Below are positions 27,001 through 42,000 of a DNA stretch of 64,000 nucleotides, one piece after another. Every line of letters begins with the position of its first letter. Within the stretch, counting starts at the first letter, position 1. The stretch is from Alitta virens (Eukaryota; Annelida; Polychaeta; Phyllodocida; Nereididae), in NCBI GenBank assembly GCA_932294295.1, contig OW028585.1:29372720-29436719 (forward strand), written 5' to 3'. A program made the translations under genes and the position numbers. The notes beneath the pieces were generated by a model, which did no database searches, had not been told where the DNA came from, and worked only from the letters and a program-made list of their open reading frames with translations.

Positions 27001-30000
27001 ACTAACTCCAATACAAATACGATAGCTTGGTACAATTCTTTGTAACACTGTTTCGATCATTCCTGTGGATAGACCACTTTTTCTTGTCTTACACTTCAAT
27101 CTTGAAGTGGATATGTCTTCTGTAGCTGAACTAGATTGTTTTACACCGACTCGAATACGACTAAAATTTCTCGGCACAATTTTTATTGCTCCGTAGCATC
27201 TTTGTTGTGGATATAACACCACCTTTTCTTGTCTTACACTTCAATCTTGAAGTGGATATGTCTTCTGTAGCTGAACTAGATTGTTTTACACCGACTCGAA
27301 TACGACTAAAATTTCTCGGCACAATTTTTATTGCTCCGTAGCATCTTTGTTGTGGATATAACACCACCTTTTCTTGTCTTACACTTCAATCTTGAAGTGG
27401 ATATGTCTTCTGTAGCTGAACTAGATTGTTTTACACCGACTCGAATACGACTAAAATTTCTCGGCACAATTTTTATTGCTCCGTAGCATCTTTGTTGTGG
27501 ATATAACACCACCTTTTCTTGTCTTACACTTCAATCTTGAAGTCAATGTCTTGTGTAGCTGTAATACACTGTATTGCACCGACTCATATCACTCAATAAA
27601 GTCCACATACAAGCGAACAGAAGTCAACTCGACTGAAGTCTGTGGAACGATTGAAGTGGAAAACCAGCAACGCAACTTAAAAGCTTTGACGCTAGTTTAA
27701 AGCCAGTCGCAGTCTACGTCAGAACCAATTTCCAAACTTGTCTTGCGCTCACAACCGGACTAATAGTGTTCCTAATATTTCCATTATTCAGCTCAAATAG
27801 GCTACAGTTAAAGTCGACCATTACTGTGTTGTGTAGCGCGGTAAAGCTGCTCTCCTTGGTGGAATGGTTAATGGTCTTGATTCTGCGTGCAAGGTCCTGG
27901 GTTCGATTCCAACAAGTCCAGTTGCCACATGGGTTAAATTGATGCCTCATAATCCATCTCTCTGCGCAAGACTTACCACTAAATAAGCAGTCATACACAG
28001 TGAAACTTCTGACCTCTTTGACACCACTACAAGTCGGTGTTACACTAGAAAGTACTTAGCATTCGAATCAGTCGAGTAGCCACATGGGGTTAAATTAACG
28101 CCTTAAAATCCAAACGAAATACAAGTGATCCCTGTGCCCAAGACTTATTACGTAAAAAGCCTTACACAGCGAAATACTGAACTTCTGACTTCTCCGAAAC
28201 CGCAATGACTCTGCGTTATTTCAGTAAGCACTAACCACTGAAAAAGTCTTCTGCAGACGTTACCGACAATATCCATACGTCATATTGCTACAGGCTATGT
28301 CTTCCATTGAAACGCAAGCATCCCAGACCGGTGTCCTCAGCAATACTGCTAATTGATACACATTCTGTGATGCCTCATGCACTGATGTTCTTCCAGTTGC
28401 AGCAGCATCTAATTGCATCAATGCATTGGATGGTGTCAGTGTAATGAAATTGCTATTAGCGGTGTTTAAGGAGTGTATTAAGTGTCATGATACAGTCTGG
28501 TGTAGTGGTGATCCTTTATGATATTGTATGCATAATAAAATGTTACATCAAAAAGAATTGTACACAATGGCAATGTGTAACTACTCCATGACTCCAAAGT
28601 TGCATTAGTGTCTAATGATTCTGAGTCCAGTCTCCGAAAGTTACAATTCCGACAATCCGATAAAATGGCAAATTTAAACTTCCTCTGAGAAATCTAATTG
28701 CTTCATCTTGTATATAATACTTGTAGCATTATGCATAATATACAGTATGAACAGTCATTATAGAAATGACTGTAAGCTATAATTAGCAGCATCGCAGACT
28801 GATATTACGACATTACTGAACAGTCCGAAAGTACTGTCACTCCAACGATCCAATAAAACGTCGAACGTGACTCTCTCCATCACTTTAGTTGCTGCAAGCT
28901 GGCCCATCTGCATCAGCTGGTCTCTCCATAGCAACTGATGCTGCTGCTGCTGTTGCTGTGGCTGTATCCATGCTGCATCCCATAGCGACTGACTTAAAGC
29001 TGTATGGTTACGGAGCGAAGCATCCTTTGAGCATCCTTTGAGCGGCTCTTAGATGGTCCGGAGTCAGGAAGGTTATCGCGATGCACGCCGATTGTCACAT
29101 GCTCTTCTCAAAAGTGTCGTCTCCTAAATCTATAAAGCTTTAGCAATTCTGTAGGGTGAGAGAATTTAATCGCCTGGATGTATAGTGGATCTTAGCAATC
29201 TTAGGGAAAACTGTGTTGCGGCTAAGACCAAGATACTATTAGACAGTTGGGTGGTAAAATGGTTAAGGCTTCAATCAACTCTTTCGAGGGTCTCGAGTTT
29301 GATTCCAACACCAGTGCACTAAATTACAACATGTTAAGATTACTAAGACCCGAATTGCAGCTACAGAAAGCAGTTAACTTCATTTTCACATCTTTTCTCT
29401 TGAAATAAATAATCACCATTCTTTGCATTTCCAATAACAACTCTGTAATAATTTTCCTTTATTTCTATCGAAGGTTTTAACGATCCTTTTTTCACTTGGG
29501 ATGATTTTATTTACAATTTCTTTTATGACACCATGTCCATTCAAAGAGTAGGTACACTTTTGGACCTGACTGTAGATCACCATGGTATAGTGACTAAAGA
29601 CTTAGTTTCTGTGAGAGTCTTGAGTTCAATTCCCAGCCTAAACACCAATTAGGAAGCAAATTTCGACAGGAATACCAGGCTTTCCTCGCATGAGAAACCA
29701 CCACATTGGCTGCATTTCTCATACAGTACATATGCTGGGGCAAGTAAAATGTCCCACACATGGAGTAAACATAGTGAATCCTAATATTAACTCTTCCTCA
29801 TATGGTATACATTAAACCTCGACTTGCAAGTACAACTTGATGAAGTACGCTGCGCTATTCTAATCCTGAGTCGTGTTGACATTTATGCTAACGGAATGAT
29901 GAAGTATTTGTTGGGCACACTCAATTAGTGAGACAATTAGTGAATCTGCGAGTACACAGAGATGGAGAGCATCATTTATCATATATGTTTATCCTGATAT

Positions 30001-33000
30001 CTATATCAAAAACTGTGACTAAATTGATAAAATGGACAATCAACACTGAAAATATCCGGATTCTGGTGCATCTTGGAATAATCGTCATTTCGTGCAAAAT
30101 ATTTATTTACACCAAATTTGTTCAAATGAGACCACTACTCTGCTGAAGGTCCCGGGACCCAGGTTCAATCCCAGGCCAGGCTACACTTCATGAGGTACAT
30201 CCCAGCTGGATGACGACACAAATTGGAGGTGCCTTGTACTCAGTGTCTATGCTGAGGCACGTAAAAGACCCCACTCATGGGGTATATGTGTGACATGGTG
30301 CGGACTCAAAGCCTTATCTCATCATTATGTCTGCCTCTGGTAGCTGGTCATATAATCCGACTAAGCTCCAGACATGGAGACAGAAGACATAATACAAGAC
30401 TATCCTATTGCATTTTCTGAAATTCTAAATTGCAACATATCCACAAAAAAAGGCACATTCTCCATTTTCACTCGCGAATGTGCAACGAAACCACAAATTT
30501 GTTCAAATTTCAGCCATACAAGAACTACTCCGAAGTCCACCGAACCGCTTCGGTGGCCCTCCAGCAACGACGTCACTAGCACCACCAGCACCACCCTCTG
30601 AACAACATATTACCAAATCCCGATCACTACTAACACAGCCATTAATATGCAATGGAAGTAACAAGAGATTAGAGCAAGCCACCGAGTGATTAATACAGGA
30701 ATTAAGCAATGATTTAATAGCTCGGTGCTAAAAGATGCCGCAAGTTTTAATTGCATCATGCGAACCTAAATCGATGGGTCAAAAGGCTAAGTGATCTCCT
30801 ACCACATATCTATCATGGCACCATCAGCAGTTATAAGGTCTATGGAGAATGACTGTGTAAAGTATGCGAAGTATTGTAATGTAATATAATGTAAATGTGG
30901 TTTGTAGTCTGTTATCTCTGTCCAAGCTGTCTAAATCGACTTTACAATTACACCCTTGGCAAGCCTTTTCAAGCTTGAGCCTCTCTCAACTCCCTGGGGA
31001 GTATACAGCATGTTACACAGAATTACCTACAGGGGCTAAGCACTCTACAATCGCCATCACTGTCCATAGCCAGCTCCCCATTTACCCCTGGGTGGGTGGA
31101 GTGGAGCAAAGAGTTACAGAGGATCTGCTCAGTTCCTCCATGCCATGGTGGCGGCTCGAACATACAACCTCTCGATTTGAATGCGTGCACCTTAACCATT
31201 AGGCCACAGCAAAGTTTGACAAAATCAGTCGTGAAGTATGGTGTAACTAACATTCACCAGTGAAACTGTTTGTCACTAAGGGTGATTTCTGTTACACAAA
31301 GCAGTCTGTTGTAACTGTTCTATGGATGCAATTTAGTGGATTTTCACGGAAGGCTCTCTGTATTTCCACTAGGTGGCTATGAAAGAATACTGCAACTCTA
31401 TTGGCTGAAAAAGTTCCTGCCCTTGACTCTGATTGGCTGAAGCAAAGTGCATCCTAGCAGCAGAAGTTTTAGTGCATTTTAATGTATATTGGGTATCTTA
31501 TCATTTAGTGGATTTCTGTTATTTCCCAGAGAGAGTTATATTTATGGAATCAGTTAGTTATGACCTACTATGTCTGAAAAGCAAAATGAATAATAAGAGG
31601 AGAGGAAAGGCCTGTGTCTTGCTGAATTCAGGGCTGCTCAGTGAAAAGACTCTATTGGTTATAACTAACATTTCTCTATGGGTAAAATGTGTTATAACCA
31701 ACAGTCACCTTGGGTAAAATTGTTATACAGTCAGTCAATATTAAATGAAATCTGTTTTAACTGTCTATTAGTCACCATGACGATGTGTGTTTATTCGCTA
31801 TATACCAAAAATTTGTTAAATTTGCACAGAGCCTACAGGAGGCTGTAGAACATAAAAAGTCAATAAGATGACGTCACTAAACCATAATTGCATGGATGAC
31901 GTCACAATATAAATGACGTCATCAAACAATACTTTGATATCTGCATGGTGTTAGTGACCTCATGTGGTACTTTATCTCCCCATTAAAGTACTAAAGCAAT
32001 GCACTTTAGGATTCAATTTATCTCGAGTAAAATAAGTAGAATACTTCAACATTATGTTGCAACAGAGTTTGACGAAACAGCCTATACTTATGATCCCCTG
32101 CGCCATACTTTCACTGAACATTACATTATGCCAAAAAGTGATGTCGCTCAGAATATCAATGAACCCCAACCCCTGGAGTCACAACCCCTCCCCTTCGCTG
32201 TATCAATCTACGACGCAGACGGCAAATCAATCAAAACCCCCTTTTTGCTGATAAAACACACCCTCAAACAGATATTTATCAAACTATCCCGGATGACAAA
32301 TCAATGACTGAGCATGTAATATCACCTCATAAGGTGGGGCGCGTCATTCGGGTGCTATTCTGAGGCGAGTAAACGGCCCCAGTTATAAGGTACAAGCACT
32401 GCGTATTATACAGCTGTATCATATTTCAGTGTTGTATGATAAGATGGGACAAGTCATTTAGGTACCGGTTGAGGCAAGTAAAATGTCCCACCTATTAGGT
32501 TTGTGAACTGCATACAGATACATATCATGACGTCGGTGTGGTATCTCATCGTTATGTCTGCCAGAATGGAAGCCGGGTGACTTATTCACATTTTAGTGTG
32601 TATGGCACTGTATGCTGTGGCAAATAATAGCTAGGCCATTTGAGCATGGCGCAGCAAGATGCCCGAAGCCCTTTGCGCCATGCCCCGACACCTCTTGCGC
32701 CTTGCGCCTTGCGCCATGCCCCGACACCTCTTGCGCCTTGCGCCATGCCCTGACGCCTCTTGCGCCATGCCCTGAAGCCCCTTGCGCCATGCCCCAACAC
32801 CCTTTCATCCTTTCTTTTTTGGCTCTTCAACTAGCTCGGCACCCTATGTGAGTCTATGTAGGTGCCCTAATATTCTTCTGCGACATGCCTAATTCAAATC
32901 CTAGCTGGAACACTGAATAAGGTGCACATCAATATATAACTTGACATTGGGGCAGACTATTAACATCTCATCATCACATCTGCCATTCAAAGGCAGGAAG

Positions 33001-36000
33001 ACAAGGAATCAAATTAATTGCTTATCTTTAATTTGGAAAAATATACGCATCGCTAAGAATCTTTAACAATCGTTTTTTGTCCCAATCATTTCTATTCTGA
33101 AAATACTAAAAATAAATTTATTGGGGTCAATTGACAGAATCATGCTTGAGAGTGTATCCTTCACATTGAGTTATCCTTCTTGCAGAATTACATTAGTCCA
33201 GTTTCCTTCCACAGATCTATAATACACAGATCTATAATTCTAATTTACATATTCATAAAACTGTTCCATTTCCTTTTATGGAGTAATAAAACATCTTTTA
33301 TTGACGAATATCTCCTTTTTTGTCCATTCTGTTATCTTAGCCAAGGAAGCCCTTATTACCAACCATTACACATGTATCTAGTGCTGTCCTTATCAAATGA
33401 CCAGCCTTGGTTTTAAGTCAGCATTAAGTACAAGCTCATTTCAACCTTCATGATATGGAAAATGAACTAATGCAGAAATACTGCTGTTGCCAAAAGTGAC
33501 CTTGCCCTGTTCAAGCAAGAGACTTTCTCAGCTTCCAGTGGGGGTTAGATATAGCCTCATGCGGCCATTGCTAAGTACTGCTGTTGCAATATGTCATCAC
33601 AGTGAATGACATATGACCTTGGATGAACTAGACATATGACCTTGCCAGAGGGCCTGTCCAAGCATGAGACTTTCTCAGCTCCCAGTGGCGGTAGATAACA
33701 TCACAGCCTAATGCCAACACGATGCTATTGTCAGAATGAATGACCTTGCGGGTGGACCTGTTCAAGTTCCAGGCTCTCTCAAGATGCCATTAACCCTCGT
33801 CTGCGATACTAACCCAAGATCTGAAATGATGAAATCCCCTCTGATAAAACAGATTTAGATTTAGAAAATGCTACTCTATGAATTTCCATCTAAAGTTGTC
33901 GGCTACCTCCATCAGTATGCACTCGGTGTAAATTATCCTAATATCCCAATCAATATTAACCAACTGCGGAATCATCACTAAACGCTCCGTTTATTCCTTA
34001 CGGAGCGATAAAAACGCTTCTCGCTAAATCCCTAAACAGTATTTGAAACAGTTTCGAGCGGTTGGTTTGTAAAGACAAGTTTCTGCATGCGCTAGTTTTT
34101 AATGGTCTTAACTTCATATTCTTGTATAAATGTTTGAAACTCACAAATTTTAAGGAAATACAGAAAACTGATAAAATAACACTTCATACCTTATCCTGTG
34201 TAAAAGATAATCTTAGATTCAAAGCTACAGCGGCTGCCATATCGAAGTCCCCAGAGAAAACATTCTTAACTCAGATAATTCAAAATAGAATACATAGCCC
34301 TACTACAATGTTCCTGAATTATGTAAAATTTAATGTTATATTTATGTTGTGATCAATATTGTTAAAACTTTACTGTTTGATCTGTGATTTATCTTTTATA
34401 TATATCTTACTTCGAACATATACTTATGGCAACTGGGACCTTGAATTTGTAGCTATATTTCGCATATTATGTATAAAATGAGGAGAACCTGTTTATCATA
34501 CTTCTGTAGAACTGTCCAGCTTTAGTCAGATTTATTGAGTAGAGCTGTAGTTATAATGTGACATATGTATCTTTTCTGATATAACCAATGTCAATAAAAA
34601 CCATATATATTATCTCACAGGACCATCTTATGGTGATTTTCTGCATGATCCTGAGATGGACCGAGGTTCAATCCCGGGGCCCGAGCATCCTTCATGAGCA
34701 TCATCCCAGCAGCTGGATGTCGTTCAAATGAGATGTTAAATTTGCGGTCCATTGTACTCGGTGTCTATGCTGAGGCAGGTAAAAGATCCCACCCATGGGG
34801 TAAATGTGTAACATGGGGGGACTCCTCTCTCTCTCTCACTCACTTCATCAATCAACCCTCGATAGTGGCAAGGACGTGCCTTAGAGGGCTGCACTTCCCA
34901 TATCTATCTATATATCTATCTATCTTTCTATCTAACTATCTATCTATCTATGTAAAAATTTTCTCCTAACGACAAATGTCCTTCCTTCTTTCTTCATTCT
35001 TGAATCTTGGTCATTTCTTACCATATCCTTGACCTCTGCATTTCAGATGCATCCGAGCAACATCCGCATCAACAGCGCATCCTTGGCATCAAGGAGACGG
35101 AAGCATCACTTAATTCCCTTGATGCGGAGACAAGGACACTCATCTTGTCCTCGCATCAATTTAAGGACGATAAATGGGACTAATATCTCGCTCAAGGTCC
35201 ATAAGATTGAGGGAACAAGATCAAATGTATTCTAAGACCTTTGATTGATGGGTATAGTGCTTATAATAAATACACTGACCTTAATTGGTAATTAAGGAGT
35301 GATCTAATTTATAAGAATAACAGGGGAACCTTGCCATTAAGACCACCCCTGGTGTTAGTATTTCAGGTCAAAAGTGAGGTGGTCTTAATAGAGAGGTGGT
35401 CTTAATAGTGAGGTGGTCTTAATAGTGAGGTGGTCTTAATAGTGAAGTGGTCATAATAGTGGGGTGGTCTTAATAGTGAGGTGGTCTTAATCGTGAGATG
35501 ATCTTAATAGTGAGGCTGTCTTAATAGTGAGGTGGTCTTAATAGTGAGGTGGTCTTAATAGTGAAGTGGTCATAATAGTGGGGTGGTCTTAATAGTGAGA
35601 TGATCTTAATAGTGAGGCTGTCTTAATAGAGAGGTGGTCTTAATAGTGAGGTGGTCTTAATAGTGAGGTGGTCTTAATAGTGAAGTGGTCATAATAGTGG
35701 GGTGGTCTTAATAGTGAGGTGGTCTTAATCGTGAGATGATCTTAATAGTGAGGCTGTCTTAATAGTGAGGTGGTCTTAATCGTGAGATGATCTTAATAGT
35801 GAGGTGGTCTTAATAGTGAGGTAATCTTGAAGTGAGGCTTCACTATATGGTCCGATCTTCATTATTGAGAGCAAAAAAACATGGCTCACAATATCATGAA
35901 TGCCAACAAATTCTATGGGCAAGTACATGAATTTCAGTTGATATAGCTATTGCAATATCAAGAAAGCCAATGAATTATTCTACGATTCAATACACACATT

Positions 36001-39000
36001 TCCATTTCATTACATTAACACTATTGTAAATATGTTGAGTTGAAACATTGAAAATCGAAATATATTCTCCATGGTCTGAGACTGAACTGCAAATGCAACA
36101 CACAAACTATCTACAACAAATTAGGCTAAACTTCTAAGCATTTGTAAATTATAACGATATTCGGCTTAAGCATAATGGCTTTAGTCGTGAAGTACCTCAG
36201 CGGTGAAATTAATATGTACCAAAGACAAACTGAATAATCCACCAATTCTCTAGCTATATCTTCTAAGAGCAAACCTAGTTTTACCATCACCATGGCAATG
36301 TAGCTTGTAAATTCTTCTCTGCTCTCTCCACAAATCACGAATTCCACGCCGGATGCGATGTAAACTTTCGGTAATAAATCCGAACCATTGGACTAAATTT
36401 ATGCCATAACTAGCTATGAAAAATCCTGCAATGATTCAAAGCATGTATCAGTTAGATAATCCGAGCCAGGGGTTTCCATGGCAGCAGCAAAGCGTCTTAC
36501 ATCTGCTTAGAATGTTTGGAGTGGGCGAAAATGGGTGAAGTATGTAGAGAAGAGTGCTACACACACAACTGGGTAACATCTTCAGAGCAAGAACATGGCA
36601 ACTAAAGATGCTCAGACATTGTATCAATTATTGTGTCTAATGTTACAGTAAGTGTGATAAACAATAACACGGGAGTTATAAACCTCTTGCTATGAGTGTG
36701 TTAAATTTCTTGCATTGAGTGTGATAAATATCTTGCAAAAAGTATGATAAATCTCTTGCGATAAGTATGAGAATTCTCTTGCAATGAGAACGAGAAATCT
36801 CTTGCAATAAGTGTGATAAATCTGTGATAAACCTCTTGCAATAAGTGAGATAAATCTCTTGCGATAAGTACGATAAATCTCTTGCATTGAGTGTGCTAAA
36901 TCTCTTGCAATAAGTACGAGAAATCTCTTGCAATGAGAACGATAAATCTCTTGTGATAAGTACGATAAATCTCTTGCAATAAGTGTGATAAATCTGTGAT
37001 AAACCTCTTGCAATGAGTGAGACAAATCTCTTGCAACAAGTGTGATAAATATCTCTCAATAAGTGTGATAAATATCTCTCAATAAGTGTGATAAATATCT
37101 CTCAATAAGTGTGATGAATATCTCTCAATAAGTGTGATAAATCTCTTGCAATAAGTGTGATAAATATCTCTCAATAAGTGTGATAAATATCTTGTGATAA
37201 GTCTGATAAACCCTTCATAATAAGCAATACTTATAGAGTGATAAGCCTCCCATAGTGTGTGTGATAAACGTCGTCCAAATTGTGATAAACTTTGTACAAT
37301 GGGTGTGAAAACCTCTTATAATACATGTGATAAATCTCTTGCAATAAGTGTGATAAACCCCTCATAATACAAGTGATAAACCTCTGAGACAAACCTCTTA
37401 CAATATGTGTGATAAACGCCCATTTAAATACATCTTTTTCTATGCACCCTTCTAAATTAATATCAAAAGATTTTGGTGTCATCAATAAATTGAATTTTAT
37501 AGATAATAATACAGTTGAATTGGAACGTTTAGGGAGTTTCGTTAGAACTTAACTTTAAGCATTTATACTTCTATTTTGAGGCATTCCAGAAGAGGCAAAC
37601 ATAATGATGAGATGATCAACCATATACAGACAACCATTATCGTCTAGATGGGGCATTCTACTCGTCTCAGTACAGACACAGCGACAAAGGCATCACCGAA
37701 TTATGAACAGTGAAATTTCGCACGAAATCATCACACAAATTAAATCCTAGGACAGTAAGCTATTGTAGAATGAGCAGATACATAAATGGCAATCATTCTA
37801 ATTCCATAAAGATTTTAATACAATTCATGTGAAATGAACTTATATACTGTCATACATCACAATAAATGCTTTCAAATACCAATTTCCAGGTACAACCCAA
37901 GATTTCTTCTTTGTCTACCTGTGCACAGTACAGTGTACATATTCAACAAAAAAGTTACCTTTGTGTTGCTATGGTAACCACACAACGTGCGTGGTCACAT
38001 GTGTTCCTAATGCACGAGCAAGGAACGTTTCAGCACGTGCAAAAAACATTCTAGGCACGTGGCACTCATCCTCCACATTTTGCAAAAACATTTCACTGAT
38101 TTGTCAAGTTTTTTTGCTTTCCCCTTTTACCCCATAAGATAACACGGTAGGTAGTTGTGTAAAACCCTGGAGTTTTTATGTGGGGGTTTAATTAGTAACT
38201 TCCGTTGAAAGGTTTAGAGGATCCAAGTGGATGGTTCACATCAAACTGAGAGCTAAATAAATAACAGGGTAATTTAAATAAATATGCATGTAGCATTATT
38301 TGTGAGATGGTACACATGCAAGTAACTTAGAAGTAAAAGAAATTTGGCAATACTAAATCTTCGAGTAAATTTTAGCTTAATTGCCGCGACTTTTAACAGA
38401 AATTGTCTGATACCGTTCCCAGGGTGTTTCCATTGAAATAATTGAAATGATACTTTTCTTTGGTGTAACGGGTAATGTTCTCGCTTTCTCTGCGAGAGGT
38501 TCTGGGTTCGATTCCAAGGTGGGGAATACTTCCTCCGCCCACCGTTTTCTATCACTTTACTAGTAAAACTCTAAGTTCAAATGTTTAAGCTGCTCGCAGC
38601 TGGCCGACACCTAATATGTATCAATAAAGCTAATAAAATTTGACAATAAAGCTTACATATATTTCTGACAACACACTGAATGAATTTAATTGTATAAACC
38701 AAGAATTTAATCACCTCAAAGTATTTATAACATTCTTTTAGTGCCTAACGGAATGTAAAACCATATTCTCTCTCCGCAGTATTCTTAGTTTTTAAAGCCC
38801 CGTCTCCCAGCACCTATCTCTGTCGGATATCTGAAGCCCAATTCATAACACACAAATTGATAGCATAAAACAGAGGGTAAAAATAACTTTAGATATTTCG
38901 CAATGATTGCTACTGAACAAGTTTAATCAACTAAGGAGCGAAGCAAAACTGCGAAAGGCAATTCATAAACAAAAATGAAATTCTAAAACAAAAATGAAAT

Positions 39001-42000
39001 TCTAAAGCAAAATTCTTCGTGTAATTGGAATTTACAGAGCTCATCAAAGGATAACCAAATGATAACTAAATGAAGTAATCAGCCGATCTTTGGACTCATT
39101 TAGAATATTCACTCAGTATCAAATTGTAAATGACAGTAATAGGAGGGAGTTAACTAACATTTTTGTTGGTTGTATCCTGACACCGAAGTCAGAGGGATAT
39201 AACCAACAAAAAAATGTTAGTTAACTTTCGACTATGAGGGATATAACTAACTTATACTCCATTAGGCATATTTAATCATTTGTTTTGTTTTAAAGCCTTT
39301 ATTACGTATTAACAGTTGAGTTTGCACTCAGGAGGGAGTTAACCAACATTTTCGTTGGGAATTGCCTGCTTAGAACAACAGCAAAACAGTCTAAGCAGCA
39401 GCTAAGTGGAGTACAAGTAATGTTATGCACAAGATAAGAAGTTTGAGCCTTAAATTTAAAATAATTAACTTCAAAATCGACTCAGCACTGCTAATTGCAA
39501 CGAAGCTGATTGAACTACTAGTAACGACGACAAAAACATAAATTATATATTGTTATAACCAAATTCGAACTCAGCACTCAGAAAAAGACTGCAACTATCC
39601 TATCCACTGCACCACTAAATACATTTCTCCATATACCATTCCATCACATCAATTGCAATTTAGCCACATACCAAAATAACAATCGCAATACACATCGCAG
39701 AAGTTCCGTATATCCTTATTTGTCAATGTGTGCAATTCCTTAAAAGGTCTTCAGCCATCAGTCAGCCTAATCTCACAATACAAGTAAAAGCTAAGTGGTC
39801 CTGTAGCTCATTCCAAAGCTATCTGGGACATTTCAAAGTTCTCTCAATGGCTGATGCAAGAATTGGATGAAGACGCCATATCAAAGAGTAATGTTATGCT
39901 CCATGATGAAATCAGAGTGGTCTCCATGATCTGATGTTGCACAAGCCAATCTTTTTGATCATCTCCAGCCTTTCCAGCGAAACCTCATTATTTATTAAGA
40001 CCACCTTCTTTATATAGAGTCTTTTCACTGAGCAGCCCTGAATTCAGAAGGACAAAAGTCTTTCATCTCTTCTTATTACTTGTTTTGCTTTTTAGACACA
40101 GTAGATTATAACTAACTGATTCCATAAATACAATTTTCTCAGGGAAAAAGTGGAAATCAATTGAATGATTAGATGTCAAATATAAATTAAAATGCACTAA
40201 AATTACTGCTGCTAGGATGCACTTTGCTTCAGCCAATCACAGCCAAGGGCAGGAACTTTTTCAGCCAATAGAATTGCAGTATTCTGTTTAAGCCACCTGG
40301 TGGAAATATACAGAACCTTCCGTGAAAATCCACTATTGGGTGATATACAGTTATAGATATGGGCCAGCCTAGCCAACTAGCCTGTCTGTAGATTGTGCTT
40401 CAGGGGAACTTCACAATTAAGAGCTCACTTGGAAATCACTCAAGTGGTCTTAATATCGAGGTGCTCCTAATTCTGGAACTTTGTCAGATAGTCCTAGTAG
40501 TCAGTTTATGGTTCTACATCGAGGTGGTCTTACTATAGATAGTTTTCATTACAGATGAACCTCACCATTCAGACCAATTCACGAATAATTAAATAATCTT
40601 CATATTGAGGTGGTCTTAAATCTGGAACTCTTGTACTGGATTTGAAGAATTGGGATCACTTCTTTATAGTTTTATAGTTGGTCTTAAAATTGCGGTGTTC
40701 TTAATATTGGGTGGTCGCGACCTCCAGAAACCACCAATCAGAGGTCAGCATTTTATTCATAAATTTCAACTGAACAAAAACTTACCTAGTGCCTAAATTA
40801 AACACCCAAAATAAGCAATCCTTCAAATGTGAGATTTTCAGAAACAAGAGATTTCTCTTTCCTCCCTTTAGACCATTCACCCCTTTCCATGCCCTTACTA
40901 AAATCAATACCCATCTGTCTAGAGGAGGGCAAGAGGCAACAACACCCTGCCTACTTTAATCCTTGACCCCCTTCCTTACAAATTCACCAACCCTAAAACC
41001 CTCAAGGTCATTCGGGTCAGTGGGGTGTGTAACCATGGTGTAACAGACTGTATTGAAGATCCCTGGCATTTAGGAACTATAGAGCCATATGGGAAGTGTA
41101 AGGATGTCTAGAGACTGAGAAAATGTTAGAGACATAGTGGTATAAAGACATTGGCAAAAACATGTCACTTGCATGATACCAACTTGTGACTAAGGCTAAT
41201 TACTTGTGACTAATGTATGAGCTGCTAGACAAAGCTAACTGACATGTGGTGGTGGTGGTGGTGGTGGATTAGGGCTTTACGTCCTGTATTTCTGCACCTG
41301 ATGGGCTAATTAGGACCTAACTGACATGTAAAAGGCTAGCTAACCTGGGTTCGAACACAGGCATCAGCAACTGAATTTTATCATTGAAACAAAATGTCAT
41401 AATATACTAATAATCATATAATATAAAACTGTGACTAAGGCCAATTACAAATAACAGCTGTCAGACAAAGCTAACCTGGGTTTGACCACAGGCATCAGCC
41501 AGTGATTATAAGTGATTTTATCAGTGAAACAAACTGTCATAGTGTACTAATGATAAGAAGGCTGGAACACTCAGCATTGCATTTAGCATCTGACTGACAT
41601 CCAGCTAGGATGTAGCTCATGCGGAGTGGCCAGACTAGGGATCGAACTCGGGATCTTCAGCAGAGCTTGCGAATGTGGAATTGATGGATGCCTCAACTGT
41701 TAGGCCACCTATGAATTAAGTGTTTATACGCAGTATTAACGCCCAAAATAGCACCATGATATGGTGATCACGTAAGTCACTAGCCCTGGGCAAGGGCTTG
41801 TATTAAACCCATACATTTCACTTCTCGCCGATATTGAAATCTACGGATTCTACAGCGGGAGTCCGTGATGCTGCCGATGAACTTATCAATTCCAATCCTC
41901 CCGAGAAAAGATTTGACAATTTCATTTCCACGTCACATGCCAGTTGCCTTTGCCCGCTTTATCACTCCATATAAGGTCAAGAATCAGATCGAAGGTCATT

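Noticed and set aside
26911..27512. Repeated minus-strand peptides [14 protein letters not shown]
   Set aside because: Read-through of the 145-bp tandem repeat; frame changes every unit, so no protein family.
35340..35835. Regularly spaced short repeats as a CRISPR-like array
   Set aside because: The units are contiguous with no unique spacers, and the gene structure is animal; it is a minisatellite.
36676..37059. 127- and 111-codon minus-strand open frames
   Set aside because: They are translations of the 23-bp minisatellite, open only because the unit has no stop.
38456..38527. Functional tRNA gene
   Set aside because: The acceptor stem does not pair, the T stem has a mismatch and base 37 of the loop is a pyrimidine; a SINE head or pseudo-tRNA is more likely.
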